DNA of 64,000 nucleotides from Bacteroidota bacterium (GTDB lineage Bacteria; Bacteroidota; Bacteroidia; Flavobacteriales_E; Vicingaceae), in NCBI GenBank assembly GCA_013112545.1, contig JABFGJ010000012.1, positions 33,276-97,275 on the forward strand. The letters are read 5' to 3'. The position numbers and the translations under genes were made by a program. Under the pieces are notes generated by a model that was not told where the DNA came from, did no database searches, and saw only the letters and a program-made list of their open reading frames with translations. This document shows positions 18,552 to 27,563 of this stretch, piece by piece; within the stretch, counting starts at the first letter, position 1; each line of letters starts with the position of its first letter.

Positions 18552-20177
18552 ATGTCAGTTAACATTAGTAAATGGGAAGTAGAAGACAGTTCATTTTGGG
18601 AATCTACTGGTAAAAAAATAGCAAACCGTAACTTATGGTGCTCTATACCTGCACTACTTCTCTCTTTTGCCATTTGGATCATGTGGGGAGTCTTAATAAA
18701 ATACATGAAAGAATTTGGCTTCTCATTTGGCATGATGGACGGATTAGTAGCTGGAACGGATGAATATCTATCAACATTAAAAGAGGTAAATAATTTATAC
18801 TATACCTTACCCGCCATTGCTGGATTAGCTGGTGCAACGTTAAGGTTACCAAACTCATTCTTAATATCTTTAGGTGGTGGTAGAAATGTAATTTTTACAA
18901 CTACAGCTTTATTATTAATTCCTGCTATTGGCACTGGAATAGCTTTAGGAAATATAAACACTCCTTATTTATTCTTTGCATCTATGGCACTACTTTCAGG
19001 TTTCGGTGGCGGAAATTTTGCCTCATCCATGAGTAATATCAGCTTCTTTTTTCCAAAGAAAATACAAGGGTATTCTTTAGGCATGAATGCTGGTTTGGGC
19101 AATTTAGGTGTGGGTGTTATGCAAAAATTAATTCCTATTGTAATCACTTTTTCTATTTTTGGTGGAACTGCAGGAAGCATTGCTACTGCTAAAGGCGCAC
19201 CATTTGAAGGATTGCAAAATGCAGCTTGGGTGTGGGTGCCATTAATTGTCTTGTCTTCCATTTTCGCCTTTTTCGGAATGAATAATGTTTCTACAGGAAC
19301 ACCTAGCCTTCCTTCTACTTCAAAAGGAATATCCAAAACACTATATATGGTTGCTTTAGGCTTAATTGCTGCTGCAATAGGAGCTTGGCTACTAATTGGC
19401 TTACCTTGGGACAATTGGGGGTTAAATAATTTAGCCATGTGGATAGTTCTTCCCATCGTAATTATTCTATCTGTGGTTTTCATGAAACACGCCACACCCA
19501 GCGAAATTAAAACCAATTTAAAAAAGCAGTTTTCCATTTTAGGCGACAAACACAATTGGATTATGACTACCATTTATACCATGACCTTCGGCTCATTTAT
19601 AGGCTATTCAATGGTATTTCCAAAACTAGCACAAGATATTTTTGTTTACTCTAATCCTGCAGACCCAGAATGGATTAATCCCAATGCCCCAAACATAATG
19701 TTATGGGCATTTTTAGGGCCAATTATTGGCGCCTTGGTTCGTCCTGTTGGCGGCATTCTATCTGATAGAGTAAATAGTGGCTCTAGAGTTACTGCATGGA
19801 GCACAATTATTCAAATTATAGCTGCATTGGCAGTAGCCTACTTTGTTATTCAAGCTAAAGAGGCTAGTTCGCCAGAACAATATTGGTGGCCATTTTTTGC
19901 CTGTTTTATGGTTTTATTCCTCAGCACTGGAATTGGAAATGGCTCGACATTTAGAAGTATTCCTTATATATTTTCTAAAGAAAAAGCAGGGCCTGTTCTT
20001 GGTTGGACTTCAGCCATCGCGGCTTATGGAGCATTCATAATCCCTATAGTTTTTGGTCAACAGGTTCAAGCTGGGCATGCAGAATATGCGCTCTACGGAT
20101 TTGCCATTTATTACTTAATTTGTTTAGGCTTAAACTGGTGGTATTACGATAGAAAAAACTCAGGCATTAAGTGTTAG
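18552..20177 (+). CDS. narK: NarK2-type nitrate/nitrite antiporter
   Basis: A 541-residue membrane protein of the nitrate/nitrite porter family. It is typical of the NarK2 branch: NLWCSIPALLLSFAIWIMWG in the first helix, LPAIAGLAGATLRLPNSF as the nitrate-signature region, and GGGNFASSMSNISFFFPKK as the second signature. NarK2 carriers usually exchange nitrite for nitrate during denitrification. It is the second gene of the narK operon with no promoter of its own visible in the 34-bp gap. After it, 240 bp lead to the hemerythrin gene and hold a Fnr-type box. Confidence 0.92.
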   Translation: MSVNISKWEVEDSSFWESTGKKIANRNLWCSIPALLLSFAIWIMWGVLIKYMKEFGFSFGMMDGLVAGTDEYLSTLKEVNNLYYTLPAIAGLAGATLRLPNSFLISLGGGRNVIFTTTALLLIPAIGTGIALGNINTPYLFFASMALLSGFGGGNFASSMSNISFFFPKKIQGYSLGMNAGLGNLGVGVMQKLIPIVITFSIFGGTAGSIATAKGAPFEGLQNAAWVWVPLIVLSSIFAFFGMNNVSTGTPSLPSTSKGISKTLYMVALGLIAAAIGAWLLIGLPWDNWGLNNLAMWIVLPIVIILSVVFMKHATPSEIKTNLKKQFSILGDKHNWIMTTIYTMTFGSFIGYSMVFPKLAQDIFVYSNPADPEWINPNAPNIMLWAFLGPIIGALVRPVGGILSDRVNSGSRVTAWSTIIQIIAALAVAYFVIQAKEASSPEQYWWPFFACFMVLFLSTGIGNGSTFRSIPYIFSKEKAGPVLGWTSAIAAYGAFIIPIVFGQQVQAGHAEYALYGFAIYYLICLGLNWWYYDRKNSGIKC

Positions 20178-20355
20178 GTATGCGATGCCCTTGATTTGCT
20201 TTATAGATTAAGTTGTATTTATAAATGAAATGTTTTTTACTGCTAAATCTAGCTTCTCAGCATTAAAGTTTGCCAATTAGCTATCATCTCATTTCTGCAC
20301 ATTAAAATTTATGTGTTAAGTTAATTACGATATTTTAAAATTCAATAGGTATAAT

Positions 20356-20369
20356 ATGATGTAAATCAT
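20356..20369 (+). promoter_or_regulatory. Crp/Fnr-type operator for hemerythrin-moaA
   Basis: ATGATGTAAATCAT is palindromic in its outer bases. The position 29.5 bp past the centre (20392) reads GTTATTTA, a poor -7 match that keeps only the TTT core. The predicted transcription start falls inside the ModE-like box just downstream. Confidence 0.6.
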
Positions 20370-20390
20370 TTTTTAGGCTCATACATACAC

Positions 20391-20414
20391 CGTTATTTAC
20401 ATCAAAATATAACG
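20391..20414 (+). promoter_or_regulatory. ModE-like operator before hemerythrin-moaA
   Basis: A 24-bp inverted repeat, beginning CGTTATTTA and ending AATATAACG, matches the layout of E. coli ModE sites (CGnTATATA then TATATAACG). It ends 3 bp before the ATG at 20418 and covers the predicted transcription start, so molybdate-bound ModE would block it. Confidence 0.55.
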
Positions 20415-20417
20415 ACA

Positions 20418-21119
20418 ATGAAGATTATAGATAGTAAAACTGGGAAACGAATCGTTGATGTTGATAAAGAACTCAATAAGAAAATAAGCAAAGCTGATCC
20501 TGTAAAAAGAAATGTAGAAAAAGGCTTAGAAAATGAAGAGTATTCTCCTATGGATCCACCAGAAGCGTACGATGCAACAATAATTTCTGACATATCTTAC
20601 GACCAAATGGACGGGTTTATAAAAAAATATATGGATGAGCATAAGGTCTGCATAGAAAAACTGGATGCTTTTGAAAAAGCTCTCGTTAGCTTTAAAGAAT
20701 CAAATTATAAACTCAGCACTGAAATAAATTCTGTGTTCGGGGATTTCTTTGATTTTTTTGACAATAACTTATTAGACCATAATCAAAGGGAAGAAAAACA
20801 ACTCTTTCCGCTACTCCACAAACGCTTAATTGAGTCTGGTGAAAGTGCTGAAGGAGAAAACCCCAACACTGCAGTTGATATGATGGAAGATGATCATATT
20901 AAATTCATTCAATTGGGGACTCTTACTTTTAATTTATTAGGTTTAGCGACAAGGTTGCAAGATGATAGATCAAGAATATTCACATACGATGTTGCCTACA
21001 ACAATGGAAGAGAGTTGGTTGAATTGTTGAGACTACATATTTTTAGAGAAGACAACATTCTTTTCCCATTAGCTCAAAAATTAATAAGCAAAGAAGAGTT
21101 CTCAACACTAGCAAACTGA
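20418..21119 (+). CDS. hemerythrin-like HHE-domain protein
   Basis: A 233-residue soluble protein. After a charged N-terminal segment of about 60 residues there is a four-helix hemerythrin-like domain with metal-ligand motifs YMDEHKVCIEK, LLDHNQREEKQLFP, MMEDDHIKF and LLRLHIFREDNILFP. A di-iron site that binds O2 or NO is expected from the family. It shares its promoter region with moaA (23 bp downstream), and has both a Fnr-type box and a ModE-like box in front. A part in nitric oxide detoxification or sensing is plausible. It is unrelated in length to ric, which carries the ScdA_N module. Confidence 0.8.
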   Translation: MKIIDSKTGKRIVDVDKELNKKISKADPVKRNVEKGLENEEYSPMDPPEAYDATIISDISYDQMDGFIKKYMDEHKVCIEKLDAFEKALVSFKESNYKLSTEINSVFGDFFDFFDNNLLDHNQREEKQLFPLLHKRLIESGESAEGENPNTAVDMMEDDHIKFIQLGTLTFNLLGLATRLQDDRSRIFTYDVAYNNGRELVELLRLHIFREDNILFPLAQKLISKEEFSTLAN

Positions 21120-21142
21120 TATTCAATTTTTTGAACTAAGAA

Positions 21143-22180
21143 ATGCAGAACAAAACATTAATACATCCTTTACCAACTGAAGTGCGACCTCAATTGATAG
21201 ATTCATTTGGCCGAGTTCATAATTATCTGAGAATTTCACTTACTGAACGGTGCAACCTTAGGTGTTTTTACTGTATGCCAGAAGAAGGAATTCCCTTACG
21301 CGATAAGGCTCATTTTATGAACCATGAAGAAGTATTTGGGATTGCAAAAATTTTTAACCAGCTTGGGGTTTCTAAAATACGACTAACAGGAGGTGAACCC
21401 CTTATCAAAAAAGGAGCAAAAGACATCATTGCCAATCTTGCTAAATTAGACACAGAACTAGCTATTACGACAAATGGCATTTTGGTAGATCAATTTATTG
21501 ATGTTATTAAAGACAATGGAATTAAGTCTGTAAATATTAGTTTGGACTCCTTGGTAGCTCAACGACAGGAAATGATAAGTAGAAGAAACTACTTTGATCG
21601 AATTTTTAAAAACATAAATCTTTTGATAGACGAGGGATTTAATGTTAAAATAAATGTCGTTGTAATGAACAATGTAAATGATACTGAATTAGTTGATTTT
21701 GTGGAGTTAACTAAAGACAAATCTGTTCAAATTCGATTTATAGAATTTATGCCTTTTAATGGAAATAAATGGAGCTGGTCTAAAGGAGTTGGGTTTCAGA
21801 AAATGATGAATGCAATCAACTATCATTTTGGAGAAGAAAAGGTGATACCACTTGTTGGTAATCCCAATGATACTGCTAAGTGTTTTACAGTTGAAAATTA
21901 TAAAGGATCATTTGGAATTATTTCATCTATTAGCAATCCGTTTTGTGGAACTTGCAATCGAATTCGGTTAACGGCAGATGGTAAAATGAAAAACTGTCTT
22001 TTTTCATCGGGTGAAACAGACCTTCTAACAGCGTATAGAAATGGAGAAGACCTTATTCCTTTAATTAAGCATAGTATTGGTACAAAAAAAGCAGAAAGGG
22101 CGGGTTTGGATACTATAGAAAAGCTCAACACTTCCTCTTTAAACACTAAGAATAGGAGCATGATTTCTATAGGTGGTTAA
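21143..22180 (+). CDS. moaA: GTP 3',8-cyclase (molybdenum cofactor biosynthesis)
   Basis: A 345-residue radical-SAM enzyme that makes 3',8-cyclo-GTP, the first step to molybdopterin. The N-terminal cluster motif is CNLRCFYC (CxxxCxxC) after RISLTER, followed by RLTGGEPL. The C-terminal cluster site is NPFCGTCNRIRLTADGKMKNCLF, and the chain ends in the essential Gly-Gly (ISIGG). It lies 23 bp after the hemerythrin gene and overlaps the stop of the convergent YhbP-like gene by 4 bp. The rest of the cofactor pathway is at 36.9-41.8 kb, so moaA is split off but shares Fnr-type and ModE-like control. Confidence 0.95.
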   Translation: MQNKTLIHPLPTEVRPQLIDSFGRVHNYLRISLTERCNLRCFYCMPEEGIPLRDKAHFMNHEEVFGIAKIFNQLGVSKIRLTGGEPLIKKGAKDIIANLAKLDTELAITTNGILVDQFIDVIKDNGIKSVNISLDSLVAQRQEMISRRNYFDRIFKNINLLIDEGFNVKINVVVMNNVNDTELVDFVELTKDKSVQIRFIEFMPFNGNKWSWSKGVGFQKMMNAINYHFGEEKVIPLVGNPNDTAKCFTVENYKGSFGIISSISNPFCGTCNRIRLTADGKMKNCLFSSGETDLLTAYRNGEDLIPLIKHSIGTKKAERAGLDTIEKLNTSSLNTKNRSMISIGG

Positions 22181-22608
22181 TCGGCTTTGTTCCACTTTAA
22201 CTTTTTGCCAAATCCCAAAGAGTTATCGGTCATTTTTATATAAGTTAACTCTATTGCCCACAATTCGCCAGGCATAGTCAAAGCAAAGGGAAAACTTTTA
22301 TAATATGAATTCTTCAATTCACTAAACCCCTCTTCTACTTTGCTAAATATTCCTGAAAACTGAATTCCTTTTACACTTGATAATTTGTTTTTATTGGGCA
22401 AAATCGTCCCTGCAACAAGCGTGTTAGATAAAGCATTTTGTATGTGTTTTGTAGTGATATCTGATTTAAATACCAAATAAATATTGTCCTCTTTTTTACA
22501 GAAGGAATAGAAGCAGCTAGCGCAATGTGGTGAGTTATCCAGACAAGAGCAATATGATAATACATTAGACTCTTCAATAAACGATAATATTCTTTTATCA
22601 ATTTCCAT
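22177..22608 (-). CDS. YhbP-like (UPF0306) flavin split-barrel protein
   Basis: A 143-residue protein resembling E. coli YhbP throughout. The best match is the C-terminal signature MTDNSLGFGKKLKW; YhbP has FTDNTLGFGKKMIW. The middle also fits: TTKHIQNAL, VAGTILPN and VKGIQFSG. The fold is a pyridoxamine-phosphate-oxidase-like split barrel that usually binds FMN, and the precise reaction is unknown. It is divergent from the first Crp/Fnr gene and its -7-like GAAATTTG (22690-22683) lies at the right distance from the shared box at 22712, so it is probably switched on with the denitrification genes. Confidence 0.75.
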   Translation of the reverse strand: MEIDKRILSFIEESNVLSYCSCLDNSPHCASCFYSFCKKEDNIYLVFKSDITTKHIQNALSNTLVAGTILPNKNKLSSVKGIQFSGIFSKVEEGFSELKNSYYKSFPFALTMPGELWAIELTYIKMTDNSLGFGKKLKWNKAD

Positions 22609-22711
22609 TTTTTTTCTACCTTAGCTTTAAATTTAGAGTTCTTATTGTGACAGTTTGAATTAAGTAAGAATAATACTTAATCCAAATTTCTTGGTATCAC
22701 TCTGAATAAAT

Positions 22712-22725
22712 ATGATTTAAATCAT
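22712..22725. promoter_or_regulatory. Crp/Fnr-type operator between yhbP-like gene and crp gene
   Basis: ATGATTTAAATCAT is a perfect 14-bp palindrome. Toward the regulator gene, TTTCTTTA begins 29.5 bp from the centre. Toward the YhbP-like gene, GAAATTTG begins 28.5 bp away. The site may act in both directions and give autoregulation. Confidence 0.7.
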
Positions 22726-22775
22726 ACAACATACTGTATTTTTTCTCTTTCTTTATACTGTGTATTTTACACATA

Positions 22776-23507
22776 ATGCAAATTAATATGCAACGTAAGA
22801 GGCCCATAGAAATTCCTTCATGCAAAGACTGTAAAGGTCGCTCCAAAAGTAAACTATTTTGCAATCTTTCAGCAAACGAATTAGATAAACTTTCTGAGGA
22901 GAAGGGTGATAATTTTTACAAAAAGGGACAAGTTATTTTTTACGAAGGTAACAGAGGTCACGGTTTATATTGCATTCACGAAGGTAAGGTTAAGGTTCAT
23001 AAACTAGGCGATGAAGCTAAGGAACAAATTATTCGCTTAGCCAATAAGGGTGAAGTACTGGGTTATCGTTCACTTTTAAGTAATGAGCCTTACAATGCAA
23101 CAGCAACAGCTCTTGAAGATTGCGTCATTTGTTATTTACCTCGAAGCAAATTCATGGAATTGTTGGGCAGCAATAATGATCTTTCATTTAAAACGATTAG
23201 CCTTTTAACCGATGATCTCAGAAATTCGGAAGACAAAATCATCAGCATCACTCAAAAAACTGTGATTGAGAGAATTACTGAAGCAATACTAGTTCTAAAA
23301 GAAAAATTTGGACTAGATGATGATGGGAAAACGCTCAGTGTGACTTTGACCAGAAGAGAAATTGGAAACATAGCCGGAGTCACAACAGAAACAACCATAA
23401 GAACACTTTCGGATTTAAAAAAGAGTGGTATAATCAATCTAAATGGCAAACAAATCGAAATCCTCAATTTGGCTAAATTAACTCGCCTATCTAACATCGT
23501 CAATTAG
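22776..23507 (+). CDS. Crp/Fnr-family regulator with N-terminal cysteines (Fnr-like)
   Basis: A 243-residue transcription factor: a cyclic-nucleotide-binding-fold sensor (about 35-150), a dimer helix and a winged helix-turn-helix (TRREIGNIAGVTTETTIRTL). Its N-terminus carries C-x2-C-x9-C (SCKDCKGRSKSKLFC), and there is a further Cys pair in EDCVICYL. This pattern resembles the four ligands of the oxygen-sensing [4Fe-4S] cluster of FNR, though the spacing differs. The recognition helix keeps E and R for TGA-type half sites. It is the best candidate for reading the eight TGAT-N4-RTCA boxes in this window, including the one before its own gene. Confidence 0.85.
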   Translation: MQINMQRKRPIEIPSCKDCKGRSKSKLFCNLSANELDKLSEEKGDNFYKKGQVIFYEGNRGHGLYCIHEGKVKVHKLGDEAKEQIIRLANKGEVLGYRSLLSNEPYNATATALEDCVICYLPRSKFMELLGSNNDLSFKTISLLTDDLRNSEDKIISITQKTVIERITEAILVLKEKFGLDDDGKTLSVTLTRREIGNIAGVTTETTIRTLSDLKKSGIINLNGKQIEILNLAKLTRLSNIVN

Positions 23508-23531
23508 TAAATCTTATTGTCATGGTTGATT

Positions 23532-23545
23532 ATGATTCAAGTCAT
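23532..23545 (+). promoter_or_regulatory. Crp/Fnr-type operator before crp2-norCB
   Basis: ATGATTCAAGTCAT is followed, 29.5 bp past its centre, by a perfect -7 element TATATTTG (23568-23575). This is the clearest promoter of the set and fixes the spacing rule used for the others. Predicted start near 23582, with a 40-nt leader to the ATG at 23622. Confidence 0.75.
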
Positions 23546-23621
23546 AATCATTCATTTTTCGCTCTCTTATATTTGTTAATGTGATACCTATTGCATCCAA
23601 TCAAAATATTCGGAGTTTAAA

Positions 23622-24269
23622 ATGGACATACTACACATATTAGAAGATTATTGTAGCAAAAATGAATTAGATTTAATTAAATTCAATGCCCAAGAAGTAG
23701 TCTATAGTGAAGGAGAAAAAGCTAAAGGTGTATATTTCTTAAAAGAAGGGCAGGTCAAAGTTTTTAAGTACGATCGGGAAAGAAAACCTATATTCTTATG
23801 GACTGCCAGACCAGGAGAACCCATTGGCTTAGTTTCATTTTTTCAAAATACGAGTCTCTATTGCTGTACGGTTAAGGCAAATCACACTGAGCCATCTCTT
23901 TACTTTCTTCCAAATAAAGTTTTTTTAGACTTGTTGAATCAGCACCCAGAATTGAAACTAAAGCTTTTGAAAAGACTTTGTGAAGGAATCAGCTTTATGG
24001 AAATGAGGTCGAAATATTTTTTATTTAATAGCATCGATGAACGCATCATTGAAACATTAATATTTCTTGCCAATAGAGAAGGTGAAAAGAAATTGAATTT
24101 GCGTTTCGAGTTTTCCATGAAAGATTTTACCGAGATGGTAGGCGCATCTTTAGGTTATATTAGAAAAAGAGTAAAAAACTTAAAAAACAAGGAGTTGATT
24201 GATTATGGGAGAAACTGGCTCGTAATTAACGACCTAGAAAAGCTAAAGTTAGCGAGAAATAATTTTTAG
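23622..24269 (+). CDS. Crp/Fnr-family regulator without cluster cysteines
   Basis: A 215-residue protein with an N-terminal cyclic-nucleotide-binding-like sensor (VVYSEGEKAKGVYFLKEGQVKVFK) and a C-terminal winged helix (FSMKDFTEMVGASLGYIRKRVKNL). It lacks the N-terminal Cys ligands of the neighbouring regulator, so a different signal is likely. Haem-based NO sensing, as in DNR/NnrR, is possible given that norC follows after 17 bp. Its recognition helix (SLGYIRKRV) lacks the usual E-x2-S/T-R pattern, so it may read a different site. It is probably the first gene of a regulator-norC-norB operon. Confidence 0.8.
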   Translation: MDILHILEDYCSKNELDLIKFNAQEVVYSEGEKAKGVYFLKEGQVKVFKYDRERKPIFLWTARPGEPIGLVSFFQNTSLYCCTVKANHTEPSLYFLPNKVFLDLLNQHPELKLKLLKRLCEGISFMEMRSKYFLFNSIDERIIETLIFLANREGEKKLNLRFEFSMKDFTEMVGASLGYIRKRVKNLKNKELIDYGRNWLVINDLEKLKLARNNF

Positions 24270-24286
24270 TTTAAATTTTTATCATT

Positions 24287-24709
24287 TTGAATAAGCAACT
24301 TATTTTTTTCTTCCTTTTCGTTCTCTTCATCATCTATTCTTTTAGCGTATATTTTTCTGGAACTACTTATGATAAAGGAATTTCGCACTTCACTACAGAA
24401 GCAAAGTTGGGCAAGAAATTATTCCAAGAGAAAAACTGCATTTCTTGTCATCAAATATATGGTTTGGGCGGATACATGGGTCCTGAACTAACTAACATCA
24501 TTTCTTATAGAGACAATGACGAATCTATAGCAAGGGCTTTTCTTAAAGGTGGTACTGCTAAGATGCCCAATTTTCAACTGAATGATGAAGAGATTGATGC
24601 ATTAATTTCTTATTTAAAATACATAGATAAAGCTGGGAATTACCCACCAAAAGCTTATGAAATAACACCATATGGAACTGTAAATGAAATTGTAACAGAT
24701 GAAAAATAA
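24287..24709 (+). CDS. norC: nitric oxide reductase cytochrome c subunit (NorC-like)
   Basis: A 140-residue membrane-anchored c-type cytochrome. An N-terminal helix (LIFFFLFVLFIIYSFSVYFSG) is followed by the haem motif CISCH in KNCISCHQIYGLGGYMGPELTN, as in NorC, and the methionine ligand is probably in GTAKMPNFQL. It passes electrons to the catalytic subunit encoded next (11-bp overlap). No ATG is available before the signal anchor, and the TTG at 24287 is the probable start. It follows the second Crp/Fnr gene by 17 bp. Confidence 0.85.
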   Translation: MNKQLIFFFLFVLFIIYSFSVYFSGTTYDKGISHFTTEAKLGKKLFQEKNCISCHQIYGLGGYMGPELTNIISYRDNDESIARAFLKGGTAKMPNFQLNDEEIDALISYLKYIDKAGNYPPKAYEITPYGTVNEIVTDEK

Positions 24710-26015
24710 TCAAGGCTTTCCATTTTTAATTGCAGGTATTTTGGCTTTGGGCTTAGGTATGTTCATAGGAACACTGGCAGCTTTTCAATTTATTATTCCC
24801 GATTTTTTTGAATTGCTTCCATTCTTTAAATCTCGACCACTACATGTCTCATTGGTCGTTTCTTGGATCTTTCTTTGTGCCATAGGTGGCATCTATTATT
24901 ACCTTCCAACCTATTGTAGGTTACCTTTGTTTTCTTCACGTTTAGTAAAGGCTCATTTTATTATTTTTATTGCAACTGGTTTAGCAATTATTACAAGCTA
25001 CTTGCTCGGAAAATTTGGAGGAAGAGAATATTGGGAATTTCCTCCTATACTGTCCATTCCAATCATTATTTCTTGGGTATTATTCGGAGTCAATTTCTTT
25101 AAAACTGTTTTTCGTAAAAAAGGTAAATGGCCTGTTTATTTGTGGATGTGGGCAACTGGAATTGTATTCTTTTTTATCACATATTTAGAAGCGAATCTGT
25201 GGTTAATCCCCTTCTTTGGTGACAACATTGTGCGCGAAATAACCATACAATGGAAAGCTTATGGCGCATTAGTTGGTTCTTGGAATATGCTGGTTTATGG
25301 CACTGCCATTTTTTTAATGGAAATGATTAGTAAGAATTCAAGCCTCGCCAAATCCAACATGTCTTATTTTCTTTATTTTTTAGGACTTACAAACTTGATG
25401 TTTGGTTGGGCGCATCACACTTATTTAGTTCCTTCTGCTCCGTGGATAAGATATTTCGCTTACGGAATTAGCATGACTGAACTGTTCATACTCGCCAAAA
25501 TAATCTGGGATTGGAAAAGTTCGCTTTCAAATGCATTAAAATTTAAACATCATATTGCCTATAAATTTCTGTTAAGCTCTGAAATATGGATTTTTCTAAA
25601 TCTGATATTGGCTTTGCTAATTTCTATACCAGCCATTAATTTATTTACTCATGGCACACACATTACTGTTGCACACTCTATGGGTAGTACTATTGGTATA
25701 AATTCCATGATATTACTAGCCTCTTTGTTTTTTATTATTCAAGAAAATTCGGAGAAAGCAATCGGGTCTAATGTATTGAAAACTGGGATTTGGCTGGCAA
25801 ACATTTCCTTGTTGGTTTTTTGGATTAGCCTTATTGGAGCTGGGTATTTAAAAGGAACTTTAAGCTTTGGAAGCGATTTGACTTTTCAGGAAATTATGGA
25901 GAAACTTAGCCCCTATTTGATCTCATTTGGGATAGCAGGAATATGTCTTTTTATTGGAATGTGTGTTATATTATGGGTTGCTCTTACTCACCTTTTGGCG
26001 CTTAGAAAAAAATAA
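24699..26015 (+). CDS. norB: divergent NorB-like haem-copper oxidase superfamily protein
   Basis: The protein has 438 residues and about 12 membrane helices. It resembles cNOR NorB: the haem b ligand motif RPLHVSL (H49), GGREYWEFPP, the FeB His pair WAHHTY (H239/H240) and the haem b3 region THGTHITVAHSMG (H326). But the helix where NorB has HLWVEGVWE, carrying the third FeB His and two functional Glu, reads YGALVGSWN (about 188-196). The second His of the AHGH motif is Met here (M328). So it is either a NOR with an altered active site or a different enzyme. The NorC neighbour and the regulator context favour nitric oxide chemistry. It ends 1 bp before the convergent modC gene. Confidence 0.75.
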   Translation: MKNNQGFPFLIAGILALGLGMFIGTLAAFQFIIPDFFELLPFFKSRPLHVSLVVSWIFLCAIGGIYYYLPTYCRLPLFSSRLVKAHFIIFIATGLAIITSYLLGKFGGREYWEFPPILSIPIIISWVLFGVNFFKTVFRKKGKWPVYLWMWATGIVFFFITYLEANLWLIPFFGDNIVREITIQWKAYGALVGSWNMLVYGTAIFLMEMISKNSSLAKSNMSYFLYFLGLTNLMFGWAHHTYLVPSAPWIRYFAYGISMTELFILAKIIWDWKSSLSNALKFKHHIAYKFLLSSEIWIFLNLILALLISIPAINLFTHGTHITVAHSMGSTIGINSMILLASLFFIIQENSEKAIGSNVLKTGIWLANISLLVFWISLIGAGYLKGTLSFGSDLTFQEIMEKLSPYLISFGIAGICLFIGMCVILWVALTHLLALRKK

Positions 26016-26016
26016 G

Positions 26017-26898
26017 CTAATCAATCTTTTTAATGATTGGGTTAAACGCTTTTGAGGCAACCAAAACCTTGTCGCCAATCCTTAAACCTTCGATTTCTTC
26101 TTCATCTGCAACTACCTTAATCAAATCATTGCCAATCAAAATTGATAGTATAGTGACAAAATCTTGTTTAACTATCTCGATTAATTCACCACTGAATTTA
26201 AATTTTCCGCTAACTTCTCCACTACTAAAAAGTTCAACTGGAGTTAGATCCTTTGAAATTATCCCCTGATCTAATACCAATACCCTCTCCGACATTTTTA
26301 TAATTTCAGAAGCGTCATGACTTACCATTAAAGTTGTTAGTTTATACTGTTTATGAATCTCTAATAGATAGTCCTGCAATTTTCTTCTCAAGGAAATATC
26401 TAAAGCAGCAAGTGGTTCATCCAGCATCAACAACAAAGGCTTGTTTACTAAAGCTCGAGCAATTGCTACGCGTTGCTTTTGCCCACCTGATAGCATCTCG
26501 GACTTCCTATTTTGCAAATCTCTCAACTCCATTATTTCAATCAATTCATCAATGATTTTTCTATCGGAATTCTTTGCACAAGCATATAAAAGATTCTCCC
26601 TGACTGTCATGTTTGGAAACAAAGCATAATCTTGAAATACAAAGCCAATTTTTCTTTGCTGTGGCTTAAGGTTTATATTTCTTGAAGTATCTAACCAAAC
26701 GTTATCGTTAAAAGTTATTTTTCCTTTTTCAAGGGCTAAAAGCCCAGCTAAAATTCTCAACATTGAAGTTTTGCCAGAACCAGATACGCCAAAAATGGTC
26801 GTGAAACTGCCTTGCACTAGACTCGTTTCTATCTGAAGCTTAAGGCTTCCAACTGATGAGCCTAAGGTTTTATGAATTTCTATATCTATCATTTCCAA
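26017..26898 (-). CDS. modC: molybdate ABC transporter ATP-binding protein
   Basis: A 293-residue ATPase of the molybdate importer. It has Walker A GVSGSGKTS, Q-loop VFQDYALFP, ABC signature LSGGQKQRVAIARAL, Walker B LLLMLDEPLAALD and H-loop VSHDASE, followed by a C-terminal TOBE domain (about 225-290) that binds molybdate and gives feedback control. It starts 10 bp inside the end of modB. An ATG two codons later (26892) is also possible. As last gene of modA-molbindin-modB-modC it supplies Mo for nitrate reductase. Confidence 0.93.
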   Translation of the reverse strand: MEMIDIEIHKTLGSSVGSLKLQIETSLVQGSFTTIFGVSGSGKTSMLRILAGLLALEKGKITFNDNVWLDTSRNINLKPQQRKIGFVFQDYALFPNMTVRENLLYACAKNSDRKIIDELIEIMELRDLQNRKSEMLSGGQKQRVAIARALVNKPLLLMLDEPLAALDISLRRKLQDYLLEIHKQYKLTTLMVSHDASEIIKMSERVLVLDQGIISKDLTPVELFSSGEVSGKFKFSGELIEIVKQDFVTILSILIGNDLIKVVADEEEIEGLRIGDKVLVASKAFNPIIKKID

Positions 26899-27563
26899 AA
26901 CCTTTTTAAGTAACCTCCATTTGTTAAATAGACGAGCAGCAATATAGTAAAAGTAATAGCGAATAAAATCAAAGAATAGTGATTGGCTAAACCATAATTT
27001 AAAGCTTCTACCTCGTCGTATATGGCTATTGAAGCTACTTTAGTTTTTCCAGGTATATTTCCACCAATCATTAATACCAATCCAAACTCGCCTATGGTAT
27101 GTGCAAAAGCTAATACGATACCCGTTAAAAGTGAGGATTTCATGTTTGGTAATAACACATTAATTAGGGTGTTCCATTTTGATTTGCCGAGCACATAAGC
27201 AGCTTCTTTTAACGAGGGTGATAAGCCAGAAAACCCAGACTGAATTGGTTGAACCATAAAAGGTAAACTGTATAAGATGGATGCGAAAACCAAGCCCTCA
27301 AATGAGAAAAGCAAGGAAAGGCCAAAGGTTTCATTCAACCATGCGCCAAATGAGTTTGACGGACTAAAAGAGACCAAAAGGTAAAAGCCTAAAACCGTAG
27401 GCGGCAATACCAAAGGCATACTTACCAATGTTTCTACTACTGGTTTTATACCTGACTTTGTATAAGCTAACCAATAAGCCAACGGGATGGAGAGAATTAA
27501 CAAGAATCCAGTTGTGATTAATGATAACTTAAAAGTTAATATAAGTGGTGCATAATCCATCAT
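26889..27563 (-). CDS. modB: molybdate ABC transporter permease
   Basis: A 224-residue inner-membrane permease with about five to six helices. It carries the EAA motif that contacts ModC (ALSPSLKEAAYVLGKSKWNTLINVLLPN reads as EAA-x3-G) and the ModB-typical PLVLPPTVLGFYLL and HTIGEFGLVLMIGGNIPGKT. It forms the translocation path for molybdate with ModC. It overlaps the molbindin gene by 4 bp and modC by 10 bp, so the genes are translationally coupled. Confidence 0.93.
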   Translation of the reverse strand: MMDYAPLILTFKLSLITTGFLLILSIPLAYWLAYTKSGIKPVVETLVSMPLVLPPTVLGFYLLVSFSPSNSFGAWLNETFGLSLLFSFEGLVFASILYSLPFMVQPIQSGFSGLSPSLKEAAYVLGKSKWNTLINVLLPNMKSSLLTGIVLAFAHTIGEFGLVLMIGGNIPGKTKVASIAIYDEVEALNYGLANHYSLILFAITFTILLLVYLTNGGYLKRFWK

